Positions 1 through 5,936 of a stretch of 7,917 bases of DNA are shown piece after piece. Source of the stretch: Lysobacterales bacterium (lineage in GTDB: Bacteria > Pseudomonadota > Gammaproteobacteria > Xanthomonadales > Marinicellaceae); assembly GCA_026990095.1 (NCBI GenBank), contig JALSIL010000577.1, positions 1 to 7,917 on the forward strand, given 5' to 3'. A program made the position numbers and the translations under genes. The stretch's first letter is position 1; the number at the start of each line of letters is the position of its first letter. Under the pieces are notes generated by a model that was given only the letters and a program-made list of their open reading frames with translations, was not told the DNA's origin and ran no database searches.

Positions 1-275
1 ACCAGAAAAATTCAGGCTGTTTACCGCAAGAACGTGCATGGTTGACTAAGTTGTTCGACAAATGTGGATTAGTCGATGCTTTTCGTGTTGTTAACCAAGA
101 ACCACACAACTACACGTGGTGGTCAAACCGCGGACAAGCCTACGCAAACAATGTTGGTTGGCGTATTGATTACCACATCACCTCCCCTTCTCTTGCCAAA
201 AAAGTTCTTTCGGCAGAAATTTACAAAGAAGAAAAGTTTTCCGATCATGCACCTTTGACGTTGATTTATAAATAA
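1..275 (+). CDS. xth: Exodeoxyribonuclease III (C-terminal part, 5' end outside window)
   Basis: This is the last 90 codons of a DNA repair nuclease of the ExoIII/AP endonuclease family. The enzyme nicks at abasic sites and degrades duplex DNA 3' to 5' in the cytoplasm. The reading frame is open from base 3, so the gene starts before the window; a TTG at 42 is in frame but is only an internal Leu codon. Visible family motifs are the TWWSNRG-type loop, the RIDYHI strand carrying the conserved Asp (D229 of E. coli ExoIII), and the terminal SDHAPL motif with the catalytic Asp-His pair (D258-H259 in E. coli). The protein ends a few residues after this motif, as is normal for the family, so the 3' end is intact. 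The next gene starts 2 nt downstream on the same strand, so the two are probably co-transcribed. The family call is firm; which paralogue it is cannot be told from the C-terminus alone. Confidence 0.93.
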   Translation, partial: QKNSGCLPQERAWLTKLFDKCGLVDAFRVVNQEPHNYTWWSNRGQAYANNVGWRIDYHITSPSLAKKVLSAEIYKEEKFSDHAPLTLIYK

Positions 276-277
276 AC

Positions 278-718
278 ATGAAAATATACGTCGATGCCGA
301 TGCTTGTCCGAATGTTATTAAAAGCATTATCTTTCGGGCAAGTGACCGCACCAAAACAGAAGTTTTATTGGTGGCTAATCAGTACATGGCAACACCTGCC
401 TCAAAATTAATCACCGCGATTCAGGTGCATCAAGGTTTTGATGTGGCAGATGATGAAATTGTTAAACGCGTTAATGCTGGAGACATTGTTATTACTTCTG
501 ACATTCCATTGGCATCGGATGTAATTGACAAAGGCACAACGGCACTCAACCCACGGGGTGAACTTTATACAACTGATAACATCAAAGCACGGTTGCAAAT
601 GCGTAACTTTATGGAGACCTTGCGTAACAGCGGTGTTGATACAGGAGGTCCTGCGGCTTTAAATCAAAAAGACCGTGAGAATTTTGCTAATCAGTTAAAC
701 AAGCTACTTGGAACTTAA
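278..718 (+). CDS. yaiI: YaiI/YqxD family protein (UPF0178, DUF188)
   Basis: A 146-residue cytoplasmic protein of the widespread UPF0178 family, whose biochemical role is not established. The N-terminus has the family hallmark DADACP at residues 6-11, preceded by a short beta strand. ITSDIPLA follows at 72-79, then LNPRGE at 90-95, and TGGP at 122-125. The acidic residues and the fold class resemble PIN-like nucleases, but that is inference. E. coli YaiI has about 152 residues and continues several residues further, so this copy is slightly short at the C-terminus. Its stop codon TAA (716-718) lies inside the left arm of the palindromic element at 715-983, which may have replaced the original gene end. 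The start ATG lies 2 nt after the xth stop with no good Shine-Dalgarno sequence, which suggests translational coupling to xth. Confidence 0.93.
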   Translation: MKIYVDADACPNVIKSIIFRASDRTKTEVLLVANQYMATPASKLITAIQVHQGFDVADDEIVKRVNAGDIVITSDIPLASDVIDKGTTALNPRGELYTTDNIKARLQMRNFMETLRNSGVDTGGPAALNQKDRENFANQLNKLLGT

Positions 719-983
719 GGAGGCTCTGATTACTAGAGAATTCCTCAGCAAGTCATCAAGTATTTAGCTGCGAGTTGAAATGTGAAAAATCAGGGTCATT
801 CCCTATTTAAACATTTCAGCGAAGCAGATGAATGCTTGATGCCTTGCCCTGCGGGGCTTACATAGATGAACAATCTCTTCTTTGAATAAACTTGAAATGG
901 AATGACCAATCCTGCGTTTTTTCAAATCGACCTTGTCCAACTATGTAAGCCTGAGATTTTTCTATTTATTAGAGCTTCCTTAA
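715..983. repeat. Long imperfect palindrome, MITE-like element between convergent genes
   Basis: This 269-bp element fills the only sizeable gap on the left side. The outer arms 715-748 and 951-983 are inverted copies matching at 27 of 34 positions with one gap; the first 13 bases differ at one position (TTAAGGAGGCTCT against TTAAGGAAGCTCT). Further in, GGTCATTCC (794-802) plus ATTTCA (813-818) are matched by TGAAATGGAATGACC (893-907), with ten extra bases on the left side. At the centre GCCC-TGCG-GGGC (846-857) can form a small hairpin. All these pairs share a symmetry point near 850, so the whole stretch is one degenerate palindrome. The triplet AAC directly borders both ends (712-714 and 984-986), as a 3-bp target duplication would. 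No transposase reading frame is present, so a non-autonomous element or an IS remnant is the best reading. As RNA it could also act as a bidirectional terminator. Confidence 0.72.
855..951. repeat. Internal 11-bp perfect inverted repeat inside the palindromic element
   Basis: GGCTTACATAG at 855-865 and its exact reverse complement CTATGTAAGCC at 941-951 are 75 bases apart. The pair is not symmetric about the centre of the larger palindrome. It would form a separate stem in the right half and would compete with the 794-818/893-907 pairing. It may be a leftover of an older hairpin or of a nested rearrangement of the element. Confidence 0.6.
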
Positions 984-2009
984 AACTTCATCAATTTTTT
1001 CTTTAACTGCATCAACAGTAATTAAATCCATGACACCTTGAGCAATAATTTGCCCACCCCAACGAATAGAGTCTGCTGGCTTTTTGAGTATTTCTTTTGC
1101 CGCTTGTTCAAAACAATCCACCGCTAAATATTGAAAACTGTAGGCTCCACTGCGTTTAGCTGTGGTTGCAGCATGCAACCCAATAACAGGGGTTTGCGCT
1201 GCATTGGCTATATGCATAGGGCCCGAATCAGGTGAAATAATCAAATCAGCGGCTTGCATGGTCGCAAATAATTGTTTGAGTGTGTCTTTTCCTGTAATAT
1301 TGGTGATTGGGTATTTAGCTAATGATTTAATTTCATTGGCTGTTTGCTTTTCAAATGAATCTGGACTGCCGCATAAAACCACATGAGCTTGGTATTTTTC
1401 ACTAACATAATCACAGATGCTGGCGTAATTTTCATTTGACCAATTGCGTAATTTATTACTCGAACATGGGCTGATAATCACATTTATTTTATCCTTGTCT
1501 ATTACACCTGCAGCAAATGCTTTGTCTTTATCGGATATGGTGATATTCCATTGGTAAACTTTTTCTTTAATGCCAAGAGCCGTCGCAAATTCCATAAAAC
1601 CATCCAAAACATGTTGTTTTTCAACCGCTTGTATCCTTTTGTTTAAGTGCAATCCATGCAATTCACGCGAGCGTTTTATATCAAATCCAATTCGTTGTTT
1701 GGCTTTAATCATCCAAGCAGCAAAATTACCACGAAATGAATACTGCATATGCAACAAAGCATCAAAAGTGATGGGTTTGAGCTTTTTTCTTAAAGCTAAA
1801 TAACCTTTGAAGCCTTTTTTCTTATCGAAAACAACAAAATCAACACCTTTTAATCCTTGCATTAATTTATGCTCCAAAACACCAATTACCCACGTTATTT
1901 TTGCATTGGGATATTTTTTTTGCACCGTAGCAATAACAGGCAAAACATGCGTGGCATCGCCTATAGCTGAAAGCCGTACAATACAAATTGAGTTTATTTT
2001 ATTTGTCAT
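969..2009 (-). CDS. Glycosyltransferase family 9, LPS heptosyltransferase-like
   Basis: A 346-residue protein of normal length for glycosyltransferase family 9 (WaaC/WaaF-like). These enzymes transfer ADP-heptose or a related sugar to the LPS inner core at the cytoplasmic face of the inner membrane. The N-terminal acceptor domain has RLSAIGDATHVLPV at 12-25, including the Gly-Asp of the family. The donor half has SPCSSNKLRNW at 180-190 and SPDSGPMHIANA at 259-270, the nucleotide-sugar site motif, followed by PVIGLHAATTAKRSGAY (274-290). The nearby divergent kdkA gene supports a role in LPS core assembly. The start ATG (2007-2009) overlaps the last codons of a small upstream gene on the same strand, which suggests coupled translation; its own Shine-Dalgarno is weak. 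The last five codons lie in the right arm of the palindrome at 715-983. Whether it is heptosyltransferase I, II or another GT9 member cannot be decided from this. Confidence 0.9.
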   Translation of the reverse strand: MTNKINSICIVRLSAIGDATHVLPVIATVQKKYPNAKITWVIGVLEHKLMQGLKGVDFVVFDKKKGFKGYLALRKKLKPITFDALLHMQYSFRGNFAAWMIKAKQRIGFDIKRSRELHGLHLNKRIQAVEKQHVLDGFMEFATALGIKEKVYQWNITISDKDKAFAAGVIDKDKINVIISPCSSNKLRNWSNENYASICDYVSEKYQAHVVLCGSPDSFEKQTANEIKSLAKYPITNITGKDTLKQLFATMQAADLIISPDSGPMHIANAAQTPVIGLHAATTAKRSGAYSFQYLAVDCFEQAAKEILKKPADSIRWGGQIIAQGVMDLITVDAVKEKIDEVLRKL

Positions 2010-2127
2010 CTTTATTAATTTTTGTTTCTGATTGATCTATTTTTTTCTTTAAATACAGATGCACTGCAACCAACTTAAGAACAATCACACCAACAACCAC
2101 TGCAATTATTAAACTCGAATTTCCCAT
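1999..2127 (-). CDS. Small single-pass membrane protein (42 aa)
   Basis: Not a recognised family. The 42 residues consist of a short N-terminus (MGNSS), a hydrophobic segment at about residues 6-25 rich in Ile, Val and Leu, then KKK at 27-29 and a polar, highly charged tail. By the positive-inside rule the tail should face the cytoplasm. Its stop codon overlaps the start of the glycosyltransferase by 11 bases, in a frame and arrangement typical of coupled genes, which is the main argument that it is real. An open frame extends further upstream to 2292, but that would run through the divergent promoter region and into kdkA, and the upstream residues do not look like protein, so the ATG at 2127 is preferred. 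The ribosome binding site is weak. It could be an accessory subunit or membrane anchor for the glycosyltransferase; that is inference. Confidence 0.6.
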   Translation of the reverse strand: MGNSSLIIAVVVGVIVLKLVAVHLYLKKKIDQSETKINKDDK

Positions 2128-2195
2128 TTTCGTTATCACTTTTAAATTAAAACGATGACATATTACCACCGAATGATTTTTGAATTGAGTAAAAC
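2128..2195. promoter_or_regulatory. Divergent promoter region between LPS genes
   Basis: This 68-bp AT-rich gap lies between the leftward small membrane protein gene and rightward kdkA, so it should hold promoters for both sides. On the minus strand TAATAT (2165 to 2160) is a possible -10 box, with no good -35. On the plus strand an extended -10 (TG-C-TAAGAT, 2197-2205) lies just downstream of the first kdkA ATG, again without a clear -35. No operator repeat stands out. The specific boxes are weak calls; the presence of divergent promoters here is inferred from gene layout. Confidence 0.4.
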
Positions 2196-2957
2196 ATGCT
2201 AAGATACACCACTTTATTTTCATCCGTACAGCCAATGCCTCAAGCCAGTGTTTCAGAACACAATAATTGCTGGATTCTTGCGAACCAAGCATACAAAAGC
2301 AAAATAGACTGCGAATGGTTTAGCGATACCTATTGGCTCAATCAAGGGCGTTTATTGGGTGCCAGTAGTGGCAGAGGTTCGGCATGGATGATTAAGTCAG
2401 ACAATGAAAAAATGATGCTTCGCCATTATTATCGCGGTGGCATTCCTGCGAAGCTTATTAAAGACAAGTATTTATGGACAGGTTTAAATAAATCCCGCAG
2501 TTTTAGCGAATTTTATTTGCTTGAAAAAATGCACAGCATGGGATTACCTGTTCCAGAGCCGATTGCTGCGCAAACCTGTAAAATTGGATTGTTTTATCAA
2601 GCCAATATTTTAATAAAATTCATACCTCATCAGTCAACATTTGCCGAATTTCTCAATAAAGAATCAGATAAAAATACCTGGCAAAACATTGGTCAAACCA
2701 TTGCCCTATTTCATCGGCAAGGCATTAATCATGCTGATTTAAATGCCAGCAACATCTTGATTGCTGCAAGTAAAGTGTATTTAATTGATTTTGATCATTC
2801 AGATCAACAAACACCTAAATCCAGTTGGCAACAAAAAAATATAAAGAGATTAAAGCGTTCAATTGATAAAATAACCAGGCAAGCCTACGTAACAATAAAT
2901 AACAGCAATTGGCAACACTTACTCAATGCTTACCAACAAGAATTAAATAAGGTTTAA
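2196..2957 (+). CDS. kdkA: 3-deoxy-D-manno-octulosonic acid (Kdo) kinase
   Basis: A 253-residue kinase that phosphorylates the Kdo sugar of lipid A-Kdo in the LPS inner core, using ATP on the cytoplasmic side of the inner membrane. Family motifs are clear: GRGSAW (59-64, glycine-rich loop), MLRHYYRGG (74-82), KDKYLWTGL (89-97), FSEFYLLEKM (103-112), GLPVPEPIAA (116-125), then the kinase catalytic loop HADLNASNIL (179-188) and the metal-binding IDFD (197-200). Kdo kinases typically occur in organisms with a single phosphorylated Kdo, such as Haemophilus, so that core type is suggested. The first ATG at 2196 has a weak GAG upstream; an alternative ATG at 2235 (residue 14) is also possible, especially if transcription starts from the extended -10 at 2197-2205. 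All conserved motifs lie after both. The stop overlaps the moaA start (TAATG), tying it to the cofactor genes downstream. Confidence 0.92.
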   Translation: MLRYTTLFSSVQPMPQASVSEHNNCWILANQAYKSKIDCEWFSDTYWLNQGRLLGASSGRGSAWMIKSDNEKMMLRHYYRGGIPAKLIKDKYLWTGLNKSRSFSEFYLLEKMHSMGLPVPEPIAAQTCKIGLFYQANILIKFIPHQSTFAEFLNKESDKNTWQNIGQTIALFHRQGINHADLNASNILIAASKVYLIDFDHSDQQTPKSSWQQKNIKRLKRSIDKITRQAYVTINNSNWQHLLNAYQQELNKV

Positions 2958-3964
2958 TGAAAAATATTACCGACAAACTCAGTCGCCCAATCAAAGATTT
3001 GCGTATTTCAGTGATGGACACCTGTAATTACCGCTGTCCTTATTGCATGCCTGCGGACAAATTTGATGACGATTACCAGTTCCTAAAAAAAGAACAACGC
3101 TTAGGATTTTCTGAAATTGAAAAAGTCGTTAAGGTATTTGCAGGATTTGGTGTTAATAAAATCCGCCTCACAGGAGGTGAACCCTTACTGCGAAGAGATT
3201 TAGATCGGTTGATAAAATTTCTCAAACGAATTGATGGAATCAATGATATTGCCCTAACAACTAATGGTCAATTATTGCAAAGACAGTTGCCCAAATTAAT
3301 CGAAGCAGGATTGGATAGAATCAATATTTCACTCGATACCATTGATGAAGACTTGTATTACAAAATGAGTGGCAAACGCGGCAAATTATCTGTTGTATTG
3401 GATGCCATTGATGCTGCCAGCGAATCTTCATTAAAGAGTGTTAAACTTAATTGTGTGGTGCAAAAAGGCGTTAATGATGACCAAATCATACCCTTGCTTG
3501 AACGTTATCAAGACACCAATGTTGTGGTTCGGTTTATCGAATTTATGGATGTTGGCACCAAAAATGGTTGGACAAAAGAAGAAGTCATTGACTTTAATGA
3601 CATTGTTCAAATCATTGAAAACAAATGGAAAATATCACCTGTCGAACCAAATTATATTGGTGAAGTTGCCAGTCGATACAAATACGATAACCACCAAGGA
3701 GAAATTGGCTTTATCACCTCAATATCCAAGCCTTTTTGCCGCACCTGTTCGCGTGCTCGACTCTCAGCAGATGGCAAATTATACACTTGCTTATTTGCTC
3801 ATCAAGAACACGATTTAATGCCTCTTATTCGCAACAACAAAGATGAAGAGTTAGCCCAAATTATTGCATCCATCTGGCAAAACCGCGATGACAGGTATTC
3901 TGAAATCAGAAACCAAAGCAAAGACAATAAAGAACGCATTGAAATGTACATGATTGGAGGATAA
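2957..3964 (+). CDS. moaA: GTP 3',8-cyclase MoaA (molybdenum cofactor biosynthesis)
   Basis: A 335-residue radical SAM enzyme that, with MoaC, converts GTP to cyclic pyranopterin monophosphate, the first stage of molybdenum cofactor synthesis. The N-terminal 4Fe-4S cluster motif CxxxCxxC is present (Cys 23, 27, 30), followed by the SAM-binding LTGGEPL (71-77), ISLDT (124-128) and RFIEFMDVG (192-200). The second cluster motif CxxC-x13-C is complete (Cys 261, 264, 278). The protein ends in the Gly-Gly tail (334-335) needed for activity in this family. Length is normal (E. coli 329). The ATG overlaps the kdkA stop by one base with TAAGG four bases upstream. The GGA GGA codons of the tail also supply the ribosome binding site of moaC. 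All catalytic cysteines are intact, so the enzyme should be active. Confidence 0.97.
   Translation: MKNITDKLSRPIKDLRISVMDTCNYRCPYCMPADKFDDDYQFLKKEQRLGFSEIEKVVKVFAGFGVNKIRLTGGEPLLRRDLDRLIKFLKRIDGINDIALTTNGQLLQRQLPKLIEAGLDRINISLDTIDEDLYYKMSGKRGKLSVVLDAIDAASESSLKSVKLNCVVQKGVNDDQIIPLLERYQDTNVVVRFIEFMDVGTKNGWTKEEVIDFNDIVQIIENKWKISPVEPNYIGEVASRYKYDNHQGEIGFITSISKPFCRTCSRARLSADGKLYTCLFAHQEHDLMPLIRNNKDEELAQIIASIWQNRDDRYSEIRNQSKDNKERIEMYMIGG
3956..3961 (+). promoter_or_regulatory. Ribosome binding site of moaC inside the moaA Gly-Gly codons
   Basis: GGAGGA lies five bases before the moaC ATG and is at the same time the last two sense codons of moaA. It is a strong Shine-Dalgarno match and fixes the moaC start at 3967. 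The bases are constrained both by the protein tail and by translation of the next gene. Confidence 0.85.
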
Positions 3965-3966
3965 AC

Positions 3967-4440
3967 ATGAATGATTTAACCCATATAGACAAACAAAACA
4001 ACCCAACTATGGTTGATGTTAGTGGTAAAAAAATCACCAAAAGGACAGCAAGCGCAACAACTACTGTTATCTTCCCTGAAGAAGTCAAAATTTTTTTTCA
4101 AGGCAATGAGTTAGTAACCAAAAAAGGCCCTGTTTACCACACGGCAATAATTGCTGGTGTTATGGCAGCCAAAAAAACCCATGAACTGATTCCTTTTTGT
4201 CACCCCATTGCGATTGAAAACTGCAAAATAGACATACAAACAAACACACAAGGCAATGCCAAAATCACCTGCACCGTTAGTTTACACCATAAAACAGGTG
4301 TAGAAATGGAAGCCCTAACAGGTGCCACGATTGCTGCCTTAACCATTTACGACATGTGCAAAGCCTTATCCCATGACATCGAAATAACAGCAACCAAATT
4401 AATTAAGAAAACGGGTGGAAAGTCAGACATAAACTTATGA
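3967..4440 (+). CDS. moaC: Cyclic pyranopterin monophosphate synthase MoaC
   Basis: A 157-residue protein, close to the 161 of E. coli MoaC, acting in the cytoplasm as a hexamer. It rearranges the MoaA product 3',8-cyclo-GTP into cyclic pyranopterin monophosphate. The family N-terminus LTHID (4-8) and MVDVSGK (15-21) are present. Active-site residues known from E. coli are conserved: Lys 53 (for K51) in the KKG motif, His 79 (for H77) in LIPFCHP, and Asp 129 and Lys 132 (for D128 and K131) in IYDMCKA. GVEMEAL (111-117) and GGKSD (150-154) complete the pattern. The KGDV usual after Lys 51 reads KGPV here, a small deviation. The stop overlaps the moaD start by four bases (ATGA). Confidence 0.97.
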   Translation: MNDLTHIDKQNNPTMVDVSGKKITKRTASATTTVIFPEEVKIFFQGNELVTKKGPVYHTAIIAGVMAAKKTHELIPFCHPIAIENCKIDIQTNTQGNAKITCTVSLHHKTGVEMEALTGATIAALTIYDMCKALSHDIEITATKLIKKTGGKSDINL

Positions 4441-4691
4441 AAAATACATCAAAAAACATAACAATTTTATTCTTCGGCAAACTCAAAGAAACGTGGAAAA
4501 CCTCAGAGTTAAAGCAGACAACACAGGCTGATACCATTGAAGAGCTGTATGTTGAACTACTAAAAGAATGCGATGAAGAACCACATAAAGCCAGCATAAA
4601 AGCAGCCATTAATGATGAGTTTGTTTCATGGGATTCTGCTATTAACGACAATGACACCATTGCTTTTTTACCCCCCGCATCAGGAGGCTAA
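4437..4691 (+). CDS. moaD: Molybdopterin synthase small subunit MoaD
   Basis: An 84-residue ubiquitin-fold sulfur carrier. Its C-terminal glycine is adenylated and turned into a thiocarboxylate, which donates sulfur to cyclic pyranopterin monophosphate inside MoaE. The sequence starts with the beta strand ITILFFGKLKE (8-18), has the helix TIEELYVELLKE (33-44), and ends with LPPASGG (78-84), the invariant Gly-Gly tail. Its length matches the family (about 81). It starts within the moaC stop (ATGA overlap) and lacks a strong Shine-Dalgarno of its own, so translation is probably coupled to moaC. The activating enzyme MoeB is not in the window. Confidence 0.95.
   Translation: MKNTSKNITILFFGKLKETWKTSELKQTTQADTIEELYVELLKECDEEPHKASIKAAINDEFVSWDSAINDNDTIAFLPPASGG
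4682..4687 (+). promoter_or_regulatory. Ribosome binding site of moaE inside the moaD Gly-Gly codons
   Basis: AGGAGG, a full Shine-Dalgarno consensus, lies six bases before the moaE ATG and covers the GGA GGC codons of the essential MoaD tail. It sets the moaE start at 4694 and repeats the arrangement seen at the moaA-moaC junction. Confidence 0.85.
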
Positions 4692-4693
4692 TT

Positions 4694-5104
4694 ATGTTTG
4701 ACATCAGCGAAGATAAAATCAATGAAACCGAACTGCGTAAAAAGACTCGGGATTCAGCATGTGGAGGATTTGTCTGTTTTGAAGGTTGGGTACGCGACCA
4801 CAACCAAGGCAAAGCCGTGCAAAAACTCGCCTATGAAGCCTATCCAAAACTTGCGATAAAAGAAGGCAACAAAATTATTAGCCAAGCCATGGAAAAGTTC
4901 ACCATTAAAAAAGCCTTTTGTACCCACCGAGTTGGTTTACTCGAAATCGGTGATATGGCAGTTTGGGTTGGCGTATCCGCTGCTCACCGCGATGCCGCCT
5001 TTAAAGCCTGCCGTTACATCTTGGATGAAGTCAAATCGCGCGTCCCTATTTGGAAAAACGAAACATGGACTGATGGCGAGTCTGGCTGGGTAGAGCAAGA
5101 ATAG
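4694..5104 (+). CDS. moaE: Molybdopterin synthase catalytic subunit MoaE
   Basis: A 136-residue protein that forms the MPT synthase heterotetramer with MoaD and inserts the two dithiolene sulfurs to make molybdopterin. Recognisable parts are GGFVCFEGWVRDHNQG (24-39), with the conserved Arg-x-His-Asn, then LAYEAYPKLA (45-54), THRVGLLEIGD (77-87), VGVSAAHRDAAFKAC (92-106) and the catalytic segment DEVKSRVPIWKNE (111-123). The two active-site lysines known in E. coli (K119, K126) correspond to Lys 114 and Lys 121. It is somewhat shorter than E. coli MoaE (150), missing mainly the C-terminal tail after WVE, which is common in the family. Two bases separate it from moaD. It is the last gene of the moa cluster. 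Confidence 0.97.
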   Translation: MFDISEDKINETELRKKTRDSACGGFVCFEGWVRDHNQGKAVQKLAYEAYPKLAIKEGNKIISQAMEKFTIKKAFCTHRVGLLEIGDMAVWVGVSAAHRDAAFKACRYILDEVKSRVPIWKNETWTDGESGWVEQE

Positions 5105-5144
5105 ACATACCTGCTAAAACAAACCCCTACTATAGTGCTCAAAA

Positions 5145-5150
5145 TATGAT
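5145..5150 (+). promoter_or_regulatory. Possible -10 box upstream of the TPR gene
   Basis: TATGAT in the 88-bp gap after moaE is a good -10 match, but nothing like TTGACA is found 16-18 bases before it. A second candidate, TATAGT, lies at 5131-5136. No terminator hairpin was seen between moaE and this site, so read-through from the moa genes is also possible. Confidence 0.3.
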
Positions 5151-5192
5151 AAAATTCTCAACCCAAACAGATTTACTTTTTAGAGGAAAAAT

Positions 5193-5927
5193 ATGCCCTA
5201 TTTTTTATTAATCGCCATTCAAATTGGATTTGCCATTCATGTTGTTAAAACTAGGCGAGAGATTTATTGGATTTACATTATTATGTTCTTACCAGGAATT
5301 GGTATGGCTATCTACTTTTTTACTCAGGTTTTGCCTGAACTCGGGCAATCCAGACAGATCAATAACGCTAAAAGTTCTTTGCTTAAGGCGATTGACCCTC
5401 AAAGAGAATTACGTAAAAGAAAGCAACAGCTTGAATTAGCGAACACGCTAGATAACAAACTCAAGCTAGCTGATGAATGCTTGGAAGCCAATTTAATTGA
5501 TGATGCCATTGAATTATACCAAGCTTGTTTAACGGGTGTTGGCGAAGGCAATCCCGACATTATGGTAAAACTTGCCAAGGCTTACTTTGCTAATGAACAC
5601 TACAACAAAACCATCCAAATACTGGATGAAATCATAAAAGAAAATCCAAACTACCATTCCACTGACGGACACTTGTTGTACGCTCGTAGTTTAGAAAAAC
5701 TTGGCGAAATTGACAAAGCCCTAAAAGAATATGAAGTGGTTGCACAAAATTATCCAGGAGAGGAAGGCCGTGTTCGTTACGGATTATTATTGCAACAACA
5801 AGGACAAATGCAAAAAGCTCAAAAAGTTTTTGAAGAATCCATTAACCGTACGCGATTAGCTCCTAAGTTTTACCAAAAAGCCCAAAAAGGCTGGATTAAA
5901 ATGGCTCAATCGAACCTTAACAAATAA
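5193..5927 (+). CDS. Membrane-anchored tetratricopeptide repeat protein
   Basis: A 244-residue protein with two parts. Residues 2-18 and about 24-45 are two hydrophobic segments separated by KTRREIYW; the pattern of this hairpin, with a Pro-Gly in the second helix, resembles the N-terminal membrane domain of cardiolipin synthases (PLDc_N type), but no phospholipase domain follows. A charged linker (54-85) leads to about four TPR-like helix pairs at roughly 88-119, 121-154, 157-190 and 191-222, with consensus-like stretches such as AKAYFANEHYNKTIQILDEIIKENP in the second. TPRs bind partner proteins, so this is probably a scaffold facing the cytoplasm. The start is well supported by AGAGGA five bases before the ATG (5182-5187). 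It is followed after 9 bases by the M49-like lipoprotein gene, so they probably share a transcript. The partner and process are unknown. Confidence 0.85.
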   Translation: MPYFLLIAIQIGFAIHVVKTRREIYWIYIIMFLPGIGMAIYFFTQVLPELGQSRQINNAKSSLLKAIDPQRELRKRKQQLELANTLDNKLKLADECLEANLIDDAIELYQACLTGVGEGNPDIMVKLAKAYFANEHYNKTIQILDEIIKENPNYHSTDGHLLYARSLEKLGEIDKALKEYEVVAQNYPGEEGRVRYGLLLQQQGQMQKAQKVFEESINRTRLAPKFYQKAQKGWIKMAQSNLNK

Positions 5928-5936
5928 GAGAATAGC

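Noticed and set aside
42..275. A 77-residue open frame that could be taken as a complete small gene
   Set aside because: It starts at TTG inside a longer frame open from base 3 and its residues are the C-terminus of exodeoxyribonuclease III, so it is a fragment cut by the window edge.
846..857. The GCCC-TGCG-GGGC hairpin as a classic intrinsic terminator
   Set aside because: The stem is only four base pairs and no T run follows on either strand, so on its own it would not terminate; it is better read as the tip of the long palindrome.
2128..2292. N-terminal extension of the small membrane protein up to 2292 (97 residues in total)
   Set aside because: It would cross the divergent promoter region and overlap the 5' end of kdkA antisense. 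The added residues show no protein-like pattern, while the ATG at 2127 gives a clean one-pass membrane protein.
2890..2956. A molybdenum cofactor riboswitch before moaA
   Set aside because: The moa cluster has no leader: moaA overlaps the kdkA stop and the upstream bases are kdkA coding sequence, with no room for the aptamer.
3438..3818. A 126-codon open frame within moaA on the same strand
   Set aside because: It lies wholly inside moaA, whose frame carries all catalytic motifs; it is a shifted-frame shadow.
5105..5192. A rho-independent terminator after moaE
   Set aside because: No GC-rich stem followed by a T run was found in the 88-bp gap; only AT-rich sequence, -10-like boxes and a ribosome binding site are visible.
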